From Calidifontimicrobium sp035325925 (GTDB lineage Bacteria; Pseudomonadota; Gammaproteobacteria; Burkholderiales; Burkholderiaceae_C): a DNA stretch of 64,000 bases. This document shows positions 28,179 through 36,824 of the stretch, piece by piece. Location: the NCBI RefSeq assembly GCF_035325925.1, contig NZ_DAOKZA010000011.1, positions 37,503-101,502 on the forward strand, given 5' to 3'. How positions within the stretch are numbered: the first letter of the stretch is position 1; the number at the start of each line of letters is the position of its first letter. The notes under the pieces are model-generated. The model searched no databases and was not told the DNA's origin. It saw nothing but the letters and a program-made list of their open reading frames with translations. Position numbers and translations under genes: made by a program.

Positions 28179-28289
28179 CCCCGGCGACCGACCACCCCCG
28201 GTTCGCGGGAGGGGTGGCAACGCGTCGCGGCGCCTGGACTCGGCGCATCGGCCCGTCGCGTGACGAGCATCACACCTCGCGCATCCGCC

Positions 28290-29401
28290 ATGCCCCTGCC
28301 CCGCGCCGCGCGCACCGTGCGGCACCTGTCGTGCGGCCTCGGCGCGCTCGCGCTGGCCGCCCCCGCGCTGCCGCAAGCGCTGCTCGGCGTGTACTACGGC
28401 AACCAGGGCTGGAAGATGGACCAGGTGCGCGCGATGGAAGCGTGGCAGGGCAAGCGCCACGCCGTCGTCGAGCTGTTCACCGACTGGCGCCCCGCACGAA
28501 GACCGTCGACAACCTGTTCAAACAGCAGTTGCCCCAGGTGTGGGCCAACGGCAACGTGCCGGTGGTCACCTGGGAGCCGTACCTGTGCTCGGCGGCAGCG
28601 GCACCGGCCGACGTCGAGGTGCGTGCGGCGCGCGGCGACTACGACGCCTACCTGCGCACCTGGGCCGCGCGGCTGCGCGGCTTCGTCGCCGGCCCCGACG
28701 GCCAGCTCGACAGTGCCGACGACCGCCGCGTCTACCTTCACCTGGCGCACGAGATGAACGGCGACTGGTACCCGTGGAGCGCCGCGGTGGGCAACAACAC
28801 CCCCGGCGACTACGTGCGCATGTGGCTGCGCGTGCGTTCGATCTTCGCCGGCCAGGGGCTGGACGCGCGCACGGTGCAGTGGATCTGGGCCGTCAACCAC
28901 GACGACGTCGGCGCGTGGCGCGCCGAGGACTACCACCCCGGCGACGAGCACGTCGACTGGATCGGCGTCGACGGCTACAACTGGGGCGCGAGCCAGGGCT
29001 GGTCGTCTTGGCGCACGCCGCAGCAGGTCTTCGAGCCGATGGTGCTGCGGCTGCGCGCGCTGGGCAGCCGGCGCCCGCTGGCGCTGACCGAGACGGCGTC
29101 GTCGACCGCGACGCCGGGCGGGCCGAACGTCGCCGCGAAGTCGCAGTGGATCGGCGAGCTCTCCGCCTTCGCCGCGCAGCCGCACGTCGGCGCGCGCTTG
29201 GTCGTCTGGTTCAACGAGGACAAGGAGACCGACTGGGCCGTGTTCGGCGGCTCCAACGGCGACGAGTCGTACCGCAGCGGCCGCAGCCAGTACAAGGCCT
29301 ACGCCGCCTACCGCAGCGCCGCGCGGGCGCCCGCGCTGCTGTCGACGAACCCCGCCGACCCCCGCCTGCTCAGCGACCTGCAGTTCTCCGGCGGATGGTA
29401 G
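28290..29401 (+). pseudogene. Secreted GH26-like glycoside hydrolase, interrupted by a frameshift
   Basis: The first part (28290 to about 28490) encodes a signal peptide and LLGVYYGNQGWKMDQV. Homology then continues in another frame from about 28497 (TKTVDNLFKQQLPQVWANGN) to the stop at 29401. The second part holds the GH26 acid/base region VYLHLAHEMNGDWYPW, the DWIGVDGYNWGAS strand and the likely nucleophile region PLALTETASS. The span is 1112 bases, one short of a multiple of three; one extra base in the C-run at about 28489-28494 would rejoin it. GH26 enzymes cleave beta-mannan or related glucans. Consensus error or recent inactivation. Confidence 0.8.
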
Positions 29402-29402
29402 C

Positions 29403-29425
29403 CGCCGGCGGCGCGCGCGCCGGCG
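29403..29425. terminator. GC hairpin between convergent hydrolase and synthetase genes
   Basis: Arms CGCCGGC (29403-29409) and GCCGGCG (29419-29425) form a stem in the 31-base gap between two convergent genes. No U-tract. It may terminate both transcripts, but GC-rich inverted repeats arise easily in this DNA. Confidence 0.35.
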
Positions 29426-29432
29426 AGCGGTT

Positions 29433-31154
29433 TCACGGCGCGCGCTGCTCCTCGCGCAGGCGCAGCACGCGCCGCTGCACCTTGCCGGTGGTGGTCATCG
29501 GCAGCGCGTCGATGAACTCGATCTCCTTCGGGTACTCGTACGGCGCCAGCCGGCCGCGCACGTGCCGCTGCAGCTGCTCGACCAGCGCCGCGTCGCCGCG
29601 GTAGCCCGGCGCGAGCACCACGTAGGCCTTGACCACCGCGCCGCGCTCGGCGTCGGGCTTGGGCACCACCGCGGCGTTGGCCACCGCCGGGTGCTTGACC
29701 AGACAGTTCTCGACCTCGCTCGGGCCGATGCGGTAGCCGGCGGCCTTGAACATGTCGTCGCTGCGGCCCTGGTACCAAAGGTATCCGCGCTCGTCCATCA
29801 CCGCGGTGTCGCCGGTGCGGCACCACGCGTCGCGCGCATCGCCGGTGAACTTCGCGCGCGTCGCCTGCTCGTTGCCCCAGTAGCCGAGGAAGAACACCGG
29901 GTCGGGGTCGCCGTGCACGTCGCGCCGGTGCACCGCGACGTCGCCCGGCGTGCCCGGCGCGCACTCGCGGCCCTCGTCGTCGATCACGGCGACGCGGTGC
30001 CCCGGGTAGCCGCGCCCCATGCTGCCCGGCACCGCCGGCCACCCGGCGTGCCAGCGCCCGTGCACGTCGCGCCAGCGCGCGCAGTTGCCGACCACGTAGT
30101 TGATCTCGGTCTGGCCGAACATCTCGTTGACGGCCACGCCCAGCGCGTCGCGGCCGTAGGCGAACACGGCGTCGCCGACCGCCTCGCCGGCGCTCATCAC
30201 CGCCTGCAGCGCGAGCCCGGGGTAGTCGCGGCGCGGGTCGGGCACGGCCTTCATCATCGCCTTCAGCGCGGTCGGAAACAGGAAGCTGTGCGTCACGCGG
30301 TGGCGCTGCATCAGCTCGAACGCGCGCTCGGGCGCGAAGCGGCCCTGGAACGCGACGATCTCGCGGCCGAAGTACAGCGTCGGCAGCAACGCGTCCATCA
30401 GCCCGCCGGTCCAGGCCCAGTCGGCCGGCGACCAGAACACCGCGGGTGATCCGTCGACGGTGTGCGGGAACCAGTTCTGGCTGCACACGAAACCCGTCAG
30501 GTTGCCGATCAGCGCGCGGTGCGGGATCAGCGCACCCTTCGGCGGCCCGGTGGTGCCGCTGGTGTAGACCAGCACCGCGGGGTCGTCGGCGCGCGTGCCG
30601 ACCGGGTCGAACGTGTCGCGCTCGCGCGCCAGCCACGCCGGCCAGTCGGCGTCGAAGGCGCCGAGCGCGCCGCCGACGGCCACGACGTGGCGCAGGTCGG
30701 GGCAGTTCGCGCGCACCGCGAGCAGGTTCGCCGCGGCGCTCTCGTCGACGACCGCCACGCGCGCGGCACTGTCACGCAGCCGGAACTCGAGCGCCTCGGG
30801 GCCGAACAGCATCGACAGCGGCATCGCCACCGCGCCGAGCTGGTAGACGGCCAGGTGCGCCACCGCGGTCTCGACGCGCTGCGGCATGACGATGGCGACG
30901 CGGTCGCCGCGCGCCACGCCGAGCCGGCGCAGCGCGTGCGACAGCCGGTTCGCGTCGCGCTGCAGCTCGCCATACGCGACGCTGCCGCCGCGGCCGTCGT
31001 CGCGCTCCCAGCTGATCGCCGCCGCGGCGGGTGTCGCGCGCGCCCAGCGCCGAGCGCAGACCTCGGCGATGTTGAACCGCGCCGGCACGCGCCAGCGGAA
31101 GTGGCGGTGCAGGTGACGGTAGGCGTCGGGCGTGCGGGCGTCGGGCGGTGTCAT
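29433..31154 (-). CDS. Acyl-CoA synthetase (AMP-forming), ACSM-like
   Basis: 573-residue ANL-superfamily adenylating enzyme. The P-loop-like motif VYTSGTTGPPKGAL starts near residue 195, the adenine-binding segment is VNEMFGQTEINYVVGN, and the hinge and C-terminal motifs are YLWYQGRSDDMFKAAGYRIG and the catalytic Lys in TTTGKVQRR. The QTEIN variant and size resemble medium-chain acyl-CoA synthetases and acetyl-CoA synthetase-like enzymes without the ACAS N-terminal extension. Substrate chain length unknown. It lies downstream of the TPR gene on the same strand only after it in coordinates; no operon is evident. Confidence 0.9.
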   Translation of the reverse strand: MTPPDARTPDAYRHLHRHFRWRVPARFNIAEVCARRWARATPAAAAISWERDDGRGGSVAYGELQRDANRLSHALRRLGVARGDRVAIVMPQRVETAVAHLAVYQLGAVAMPLSMLFGPEALEFRLRDSAARVAVVDESAAANLLAVRANCPDLRHVVAVGGALGAFDADWPAWLARERDTFDPVGTRADDPAVLVYTSGTTGPPKGALIPHRALIGNLTGFVCSQNWFPHTVDGSPAVFWSPADWAWTGGLMDALLPTLYFGREIVAFQGRFAPERAFELMQRHRVTHSFLFPTALKAMMKAVPDPRRDYPGLALQAVMSAGEAVGDAVFAYGRDALGVAVNEMFGQTEINYVVGNCARWRDVHGRWHAGWPAVPGSMGRGYPGHRVAVIDDEGRECAPGTPGDVAVHRRDVHGDPDPVFFLGYWGNEQATRAKFTGDARDAWCRTGDTAVMDERGYLWYQGRSDDMFKAAGYRIGPSEVENCLVKHPAVANAAVVPKPDAERGAVVKAYVVLAPGYRGDAALVEQLQRHVRGRLAPYEYPKEIEFIDALPMTTTGKVQRRVLRLREEQRAP

Positions 31155-31232
31155 GGCCGCGAGCTTAGGCCCGCGCCGCGGCGCGCGACATCGGCGGCTT
31201 CACCGATCGCCGGCGCGCACGCGGCGCGGCGA

Positions 31233-32093
31233 TCAGCGCGGCGTCGTCGCCCGGCGATGGCGTTCGCGGTATGCGGCGGCGCGCGCGGCGTCGCCCAGCG
31301 CCTCGTACAGCAGCGCCAGTTCCTCGAACACGTAGCCGTCGGGGGCGCCGGCCTCGGCGTTGCGCCGCTCGAGGTCGAGCTGCATCGCCAGCGCCTCGTC
31401 CAGGCGGCCGAGCAGCCGCAGCACGTTGGCCACCTGCCAGCGCGCCATGCGCACCGTCTCGCCGGCGGGGTCGCGCTGCGCGTAGGCCTGCTCGGCGTCG
31501 CGGAAAGCGGCCAGTGCCTCGTCGAGCCGGCGCGAGCGGCGCAGCGTGTCGCCGAGGTTGTTCAGCGCCGGCGCGACCCAGCCACGCGCCTTCGGGTCCT
31601 GCGCGGCGCGCGCGTAGGCGATGGTGCGCCGGTGCCAGTCGATCGCTGCGTCGGTGTCGGGTTCGACCAGCGCGACCATGTGCATCGCGTCGGCGGCCAG
31701 GCGCTCGAGGCCGGCGCGCCGCGCGGCGTCGACGGCCTGCCCGAACAGCGGCCGCGCGTCGGCCGGCCGGCCCGACGAGCGCAGCGTGCGCCCACGCTCG
31801 AGCAGCGCGTGCACGCGCACCTCGTCGCCCGCCGCGGCCACCTGCGGCGCAATCGCGTCGAGTTCGGCGTGCGCCTCGTCGAAGCGCCGGCGCAGCGAGT
31901 ACGTGCGCGCGATCTGCGTGCGAAGCACCAGCGCGTCGTCGCCGGTCGCGGTCTTCAGCGCCTCGCGAAAACGCGCCTCCGACTCGGCCGGGCGGCCGTA
32001 GTCCCACAGCGCGTAGACGTCGATGCCGGCAGCCAACGCCTTCGCTGCGGTCAACGCCAGCGCACCGGCGAGCAGGGCGGCGCCGCGCCTCAT
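31233..32093 (-). CDS. Secreted tetratricopeptide-repeat protein
   Basis: 286 residues: a short signal peptide (about 1-20, ending KALAAG), then a solenoid of TPR-like helices. Repeats can be seen around GRPAESEARFREAL, RRRFDEAHAELDAI, SRRLDEALAAFRDAE and LGRLDEALAMQLDLE. Predicted periplasmic scaffold; partners unknown. Its ATG overlaps the GNAT gene stop (ATGA), so the two are coupled. Confidence 0.8.
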   Translation of the reverse strand: MRRGAALLAGALALTAAKALAAGIDVYALWDYGRPAESEARFREALKTATGDDALVLRTQIARTYSLRRRFDEAHAELDAIAPQVAAAGDEVRVHALLERGRTLRSSGRPADARPLFGQAVDAARRAGLERLAADAMHMVALVEPDTDAAIDWHRRTIAYARAAQDPKARGWVAPALNNLGDTLRRSRRLDEALAAFRDAEQAYAQRDPAGETVRMARWQVANVLRLLGRLDEALAMQLDLERRNAEAGAPDGYVFEELALLYEALGDAARAAAYRERHRRATTPR

Positions 32094-32605
32094 CGCCCGG
32101 CGAAGCGCAGCAGCGCTTCGCCGGTGACGCGGCAGATGCGCCAGTCGGGCAGCACGGCGGCGCCCATCTTCTCGTAGAAGCGGATCGCGTCGGCGTTCCA
32201 GTCGAGCACGCTCCACTCGAAGCGGCCGCAGCCGCGCGCCACGGCCAGCGCGCCCAGCCGCTCGAGCAGCGCGCGGCCGATGCCGCGCCCGCGCACCGCC
32301 GGCTGCACGTACAGGTCCTCGAGGTACAGCCCCGGCTTGCCGAGAAACGTCGAGAAGTTCGTGAAGAACAGCGCGAATCCGACGACCGCCGCGCCGCCGT
32401 CGCGGTCGACTTCGGCCACCAGGCACTCGGCCACCGGCCGCTCGCCGAACAGGTGCGGATGCAGAGCTTCGGGCGTGACCTGCAGCAGGTGGGTCAGCCG
32501 CTCGAAGGCGGCCAGTTCGCCGATCAGCGCGACCACCGCGCCCAGGTCGGCGGGCTCGGCCGGACGCAGCCGCGCCGCGGCGGCAGGGACGGGGGTCGGG
32601 TGCAT
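32090..32605 (-). CDS. GNAT family N-acetyltransferase
   Basis: 171 residues of the GNAT fold. The acetyl-CoA-binding motif A is visible as LYVQPAVRGRGIGRALLERL, followed by a conserved C-terminal strand (CGRFEWSVLDWNADAIRFYEKMGA, shown here in parts: FEWSVLDWN and FYEKMGA). This pattern is typical of the diamine/spermidine acetyltransferase-like subgroup, but the acceptor is not established. The short intergenic region upstream carries the divergent FliA-like promoter of the next gene. Confidence 0.88.
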   Translation of the reverse strand: MHPTPVPAAAARLRPAEPADLGAVVALIGELAAFERLTHLLQVTPEALHPHLFGERPVAECLVAEVDRDGGAAVVGFALFFTNFSTFLGKPGLYLEDLYVQPAVRGRGIGRALLERLGALAVARGCGRFEWSVLDWNADAIRFYEKMGAAVLPDWRICRVTGEALLRFAGR

Positions 32606-32641
32606 GGCGCCATTGTGGCCGCCCGCCGCGCCGGGCGGTGT

Positions 32642-32668
32642 TCAAGTTGATACGTCTTCTGCCGAAAC
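32642..32668 (+). promoter_or_regulatory. FliA (sigma-28)-type promoter
   Basis: TCAAGTTG at 32642-32649, an 11-base spacer, then GCCGAAAC at 32661-32668. This matches the flagellar sigma-28 consensus (TAAAGTTT or TCAAGTTT, N11, GCCGATAA) at 13 of 16 positions against the TCAAG variant. It faces the HD-GYP-like gene, about 68 bases before its ATG. Confidence 0.72.
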
Positions 32669-32735
32669 CCGCTTCACGCAGCGCCTGGCGCCGCGACCAC
32701 GCCGCAAAGAACCACTCGTCGGGACCACACAGACC

Positions 32736-33854
32736 ATGGCCTATGCCCCGCTCGCTGCCGTGCGCGATCGCATCACCGTCGGTGCGCCGCTGCCGTTCAA
32801 CGTGCGCGACGCCGATGGCACGCTGCTGCTGGCGCGCGACCAGCGCATCGACTCGCTCGGCGCGCTCGAGGCGCTGTTCGAGCGCGGCTCGCTGGTCGAC
32901 ATGACCGAGCTGCTGAGCCCGGTTGAGCGCGCCCGCACGGCGCCGCGCGACCTGCTGCCCGAGCTGTGGAACGACTGCTTCGACCAAGTCGACGTCGCGC
33001 TGCGCCGCTGCGGGCACGAGCGCTTCAAGGACGCACTCGAGGACGCCAGCGCCCCGGTGGCGGTGCTGATCGAGCGCGACCCCGACCTGGCGATCTTCCA
33101 GCTGATGCGCCAGGACGAGAGTCCGCTGGTGCAGTACGGCGTCAACCACTCGATGCACACGGCCATCGTCTGCCGGCTGGTCGCGATGCGCCTGGGCTGG
33201 GACGCCGCCAGCACGCACCGCGTGTTCGAGGCCGCGCTGACGATGAACGTGTCGATGCTCGAGCTGCAGGGCGTGCTGGCGTTCCAGGGCACGCCGCCGA
33301 CGCGCGAGCAGCGCGACGCGATCCTGTCGCACCCGCAGCGCAGCGTGCGCATGCTCGAGGCCTCGGGCGTCACCGACCGAGACTGGCTCGACGCCGTCGC
33401 GCAGCACCACGAGCTGCCCGACGGATCGGGCTACCCGGCGGGTCTGACCGAGATCGGCGACCTCGCGCAGCTGGTGCGCCGCGCCGACGTCTACACCGCG
33501 AAGCTCAGCCCGCGCAGCAGCCGCGAGGCGATCAGCGCCGACCGCGCCGGGCGCGAGATGTTCATGAGCGACCCCGGCCACCCGATGACCGCGGCGCTGG
33601 TCAAGGAGTTCGGGCTGTACCCGCCCGGCTGCTTCGTGATGCTCGCCTCGGGCGAGGTCGGCATGGTGGTGCGCCGCGGCCACGCCGTGAACAACCCGAT
33701 CGTCGCGGTGATGGCCACCGCCAAGGGCGAGCCCTGCCCCGAGCCGCTGCGCCGCGACACCTCGTTCCCGGCGTACGCGGTCAAGTCGGCGCTGCCGGCG
33801 CGGCACATGCCGGTGCGGCTGCAGCACCACATGCTGGCGCAGATGGTCAGCTGA
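32736..33854 (+). CDS. Degenerate HD-GYP domain protein, probably in the motility regulon
   Basis: 372 residues. An N-terminal region (about 10-60) with VGAPLPFNVRDADGTLLLARDQ resembles the N-terminal domain of HD-GYP proteins. The HD-GYP-like domain covers about 120-290. The HHELPDGSGYPAGL motif is kept, as is HPQRSVRMLEASG. The metal-binding HD pair expected at the LLHDIGK position is replaced (EAALTMNVSMLE), so c-di-GMP hydrolysis is unlikely. It may bind c-di-GMP or act as a scaffold. A sigma-28-like promoter lies just upstream, linking it to flagella or chemotaxis. Start is the ATG at 32736. Confidence 0.85.
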   Translation: MAYAPLAAVRDRITVGAPLPFNVRDADGTLLLARDQRIDSLGALEALFERGSLVDMTELLSPVERARTAPRDLLPELWNDCFDQVDVALRRCGHERFKDALEDASAPVAVLIERDPDLAIFQLMRQDESPLVQYGVNHSMHTAIVCRLVAMRLGWDAASTHRVFEAALTMNVSMLELQGVLAFQGTPPTREQRDAILSHPQRSVRMLEASGVTDRDWLDAVAQHHELPDGSGYPAGLTEIGDLAQLVRRADVYTAKLSPRSSREAISADRAGREMFMSDPGHPMTAALVKEFGLYPPGCFVMLASGEVGMVVRRGHAVNNPIVAVMATAKGEPCPEPLRRDTSFPAYAVKSALPARHMPVRLQHHMLAQMVS

Positions 33855-33904
33855 GCCCGCACCGGGCCCGGCACAGCGCGCCGGCAGCCCGGCGCTGCGG
33901 CCGC

Positions 33905-33910
33905 TACAGT
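33905..33910 (+). promoter_or_regulatory. -10 hexamer TACAGT, six bases before an ATG start
   Basis: TACAGT at 33905-33910 is followed after 6 bases by the ATG at 33917. No Shine-Dalgarno; the predicted transcription start falls on the start codon. Confidence 0.5.
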
Positions 33911-33916
33911 GCGGCC

Positions 33917-34837
33917 ATGCCCTCGCCTGCCCCCGCCTACGTCGAGCGCCGCCGCGGCGCGTCGCTGCGCCTGGCGCTGCGCGGCATCGACTACCACCTC
34001 ACCGTCTGGGGCGAGCCGCAGCCCGACACGGCGCCGCTGGTGCTGCTGCACGGCTGGATGGACGTCGGCGCGTCGTTCCAGTTCGTCGTCGACGCGCTCG
34101 CCGAGGTCGAGCCGCGCGAACGCTGGGTCGTCGCGCCCGACTGGCGCGGCTACGGCGGCAGCGTCTCGCCGCCGGTCGACAGCTACTGGTTCCCCGACTA
34201 CCTCGGCGACCTCGACGCGCTGCTCGACGCGCTGGCGCCCGGGCGCGAGGTCGACCTGGTCGGCCACAGCATGGGCGGCAACGTCGTCATGCTCTACGCC
34301 GGCGTGCGGCCGCAGCGCGTGCGCCGGCTCGTCAACCTCGAGGGGTTCGGCATGCCGGCCACGCGCGCGGCGCAGGCGCCGGCGCGTTACGCGCAGTGGC
34401 TCGACGCGCTGAAGACGCCCGCCGAGCTGCGCTCGTACCCCGACCTCGACGCGGTGGCCGCGCGGCTGCTGCACAACAACCCGCGGCTCGCGCCCGAGAG
34501 GGCGGTCTGGCTCGCGCCGCACTGGGCCGAGCGGCGCGACGACGGGCGCTGGCACCTGCGTGCCGATGCGGCGCACAAGCGCGTCAACCCGGTGCTGTAC
34601 CGCGTCGACGAGGTGCTCGAGATCTGGCGGCGCATCGCCGCGCCGCTGCTGTGGGTCGACGGCGACCTCACCGACACCACGCAGTGGTGGGGCCACCGCT
34701 ACCCGCGCGACGAGTTCGACGCACGGCTGGCGGTGGTGCCGAACGTCCGGCGCCACCGCCTGTCGCCTTGCGGGCACATGCTGCACCACGACCAGCCGCT
34801 GGCGCTGGCGCGGTGCCTGGCCGAGTTCCTGACATAA
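33917..34837 (+). CDS. Alpha/beta hydrolase
   Basis: 306-residue serine hydrolase. The oxyanion strand is PLVLLHGWMDVGASFQF, the nucleophile elbow is GHSMGGN with Ser118, and the catalytic His lies in SPCGHMLHHDQP near the C-terminus. A VDGDLTDT segment supplies the likely acid. It resembles haloalkane dehalogenase/esterase-type bacterial hydrolases without a defined substrate. Probably leaderless; see the -10 hexamer at 33905. Confidence 0.9.
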   Translation: MPSPAPAYVERRRGASLRLALRGIDYHLTVWGEPQPDTAPLVLLHGWMDVGASFQFVVDALAEVEPRERWVVAPDWRGYGGSVSPPVDSYWFPDYLGDLDALLDALAPGREVDLVGHSMGGNVVMLYAGVRPQRVRRLVNLEGFGMPATRAAQAPARYAQWLDALKTPAELRSYPDLDAVAARLLHNNPRLAPERAVWLAPHWAERRDDGRWHLRADAAHKRVNPVLYRVDEVLEIWRRIAAPLLWVDGDLTDTTQWWGHRYPRDEFDARLAVVPNVRRHRLSPCGHMLHHDQPLALARCLAEFLT

Positions 34838-34859
34838 ACCGCGCCGGGCGGCGCGCGGC

Positions 34860-36755
34860 TCAGCGGTGGTAGTCCAGCTCCATGCGCTGCTGCAGCCGCC
34901 GCGCGATGCGGTAGACCTCCTTAAGCACGCGGCGGTCGATGTCGCCGAGCCGCGCGAAGTCGATGCGGTTCGGGTTGGCCGCATCGCCGCCGGGCTCGAT
35001 CTGCACGCGCAGCCGCAGCATCTGCAGGACCTCGAACGCGCCGGCCCAGGACTCGCTCTCCTGCGGCGCGACCTGCAGGGCGCGGCCGACGGCCTCGAAG
35101 CGCGCGCGCGTGCCGGTCTCGGCGATGCCGCGCGCCAGCGCGAACAGCCGCGCCGCGTCGACGAACAGCATCGTGCCGTGCAGCTTCAGGTCGAGCCACT
35201 GGCGGCCGTCGCGGTCCTCGGTGCGGATCGCGCCGAGCCAGTTCAGCGGCACGCTGTTGCGCAGCGCGTTCTCGGCCATCTGCTTCATGAAGCGCGGCGT
35301 GCGCGCCGCGTCGGCGACGACGCGCTCGCGCAGCGGCGCGGCCAGGTCGAGGCGGCCGGCGAGCGCGCGGAAGTCGAAGTAGATGCTGGCGTTGAGCAGG
35401 TCGGTCGGCGAGCCGTGACCGATCCAGTGGTCGAAGCGCGCGGCCCACTCGTCGGCGGTCAGGCAGCACGCCGGGTTGCTCGCCATCACGCCGCCCTTGC
35501 ACAGCGGGTAGCCGCAGGCGTCGAGCGCCTCGTTGACCTCGCGCGCGAACGCCAGCCAGGCCGGCCGGTCGCGCCCGGGGTCGTCGCTCGCGAAGATCAG
35601 CCCGTTGTCCTGGTCGGTGGCGATGGTCTGCTCGCTGCGGCCCTCCGAGCCGAAGGCCAGCCAGCACGCGCGCTGCAGGTCCAGCCCGCGGCGCGTGGCG
35701 GCCAGGTGCACCAGGCGCTCGGTCACCAGGTCGTTGAAGTGGCTGATCAGCTCGGTGATCTGGCGCGCGCCGACGCCCTGCGCCAGCAGGCGCTGCGCGA
35801 ACTGGCGCAGCTCGCGCGTGGCCGCGCGCATCGCGTCGACGTCGGCGGCGCCGCGGATCGCGCTGCCGAGTTGCTTGACCGACAGGCGCTGCATCGCGAA
35901 CAGGTCGCGCTCGGAGACGATGCCCACCAGCCGCCCGCGCTCGGTCACCGGCACGTGGCGCACGCCGTGGCGCGACATCAGCAGCGCCGCGTCCTGCGCG
36001 GTGTGCGCCACGTCGAGCGTGTGCACCGGCGCGCTCATCACCTCGGCGATCGGTGTGGTCAGCGGACGCTGCGGCAGCGTGATGCGGCCGAGCACGTCGT
36101 GGCGCGTCAGGATGCCCAGCGGCGCGCCGTCGTCGCCGGCCACCAGCACCGAGCCGATGCGCCGCTCGTGCATCGCCCGCAGCGCCTCGACGACGGCGCT
36201 GCCCGGCGCGACATGCACCGGCGGCTGCCGCACGAGGCGCCCGAGCGGCGTCTCGAGCGACTGCTCGGCCAGCGTCTGCGACGACAGCGTCGCCTGCAGC
36301 ATCTGCCGCGAGACGTCGAGGTAGTGCAGCACGCGGGCGTGCAGGAACTCGGCCAGCGGCGTCGATGCGGCCGCCAGCGCCTGCACCGCGTCGAGCGGCA
36401 CGCGCAGGCAGTCGCAGTCGACCTCGGCGACGTACGTCGAGGTCACCGCGCGCCCGCCCAGCGCCGCGCCGACCGGGAACAGCTCGCCGGCGTCGATCTG
36501 GAACTGCCCCGCGTCGCCGGCGCGCACCATGTCGGCGCGCCGCCGACCGGCGATGTGGCCACGCTGCAGCCACCACAGGTGCGCCACCGGCCCGTCGGCG
36601 GGTGCGACGACGGTCTGCCCGGCACGGTACGACACCGCCTGCGCCGCGGCGGCGAAACGCGTGACGTCGTCGGCGGTCATGCGCGCGAACGGCGGGTGCC
36701 GGCGCAGCGCCGCGACGATCGCGCCGGGGGCCGGTGAAGCGGCGGTGTCGTCCAT
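34860..36755 (-). CDS. cNMP-binding / CBS / DUF294 nucleotidyltransferase-like signalling protein
   Basis: 631 residues in four parts: a cyclic-nucleotide-binding fold (about 10-130), two CBS motifs (about 175-300, e.g. RRIGSVLVAGDDGAPLGILT and RHGVRHVPVTERGRLVGIVS), a DUF294 nucleotidyltransferase domain with FGSEGRSEQTIATDQDNGLI (about 360-390, metal Asp residues as in GlnD), and a DUF294 C-terminal helical domain. It resembles the GlnD-like regulators found next to VC_2705-type symporters. It directly follows the symporter gene (70 bases, with a terminator between). Likely senses nucleotides and controls uptake or acetate metabolism; the target is unknown. Confidence 0.85.
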   Translation of the reverse strand: MDDTAASPAPGAIVAALRRHPPFARMTADDVTRFAAAAQAVSYRAGQTVVAPADGPVAHLWWLQRGHIAGRRRADMVRAGDAGQFQIDAGELFPVGAALGGRAVTSTYVAEVDCDCLRVPLDAVQALAAASTPLAEFLHARVLHYLDVSRQMLQATLSSQTLAEQSLETPLGRLVRQPPVHVAPGSAVVEALRAMHERRIGSVLVAGDDGAPLGILTRHDVLGRITLPQRPLTTPIAEVMSAPVHTLDVAHTAQDAALLMSRHGVRHVPVTERGRLVGIVSERDLFAMQRLSVKQLGSAIRGAADVDAMRAATRELRQFAQRLLAQGVGARQITELISHFNDLVTERLVHLAATRRGLDLQRACWLAFGSEGRSEQTIATDQDNGLIFASDDPGRDRPAWLAFAREVNEALDACGYPLCKGGVMASNPACCLTADEWAARFDHWIGHGSPTDLLNASIYFDFRALAGRLDLAAPLRERVVADAARTPRFMKQMAENALRNSVPLNWLGAIRTEDRDGRQWLDLKLHGTMLFVDAARLFALARGIAETGTRARFEAVGRALQVAPQESESWAGAFEVLQMLRLRVQIEPGGDAANPNRIDFARLGDIDRRVLKEVYRIARRLQQRMELDYHR

Positions 36756-36777
36756 GTCGCGAGCGTAAACAACAAAA

Positions 36778-36797
36778 AGGGCCCCCGAAGGGGCCCT
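36778..36797 (-). terminator. Intrinsic terminator of the symporter operon
   Basis: Perfect 8-bp stem (36778-36785 with 36790-36797) with a TTCG tetraloop when read on the minus strand, followed by TTTTTG. It lies 28 bases beyond the symporter stop and 22 bases before the DUF294 gene ATG. It therefore may also attenuate read-through into that gene. Confidence 0.85.
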
Positions 36798-36824
36798 GTC
36801 GGATCCGGGCAACGCCCGGCGGGG

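Noticed and set aside
28260..28289. GTG at 28260 as start of the GH26-like gene
   Set aside because: The ATG at 28290 gives a cleaner signal peptide; the extra ten residues add nothing hydrophobic.
32966..34837. Long frame joining the HD-GYP region with the hydrolase gene
   Set aside because: The part before 33917 is a shadow of the HD-GYP gene; homology starts at the ATG at 33917 with its own -10 hexamer.
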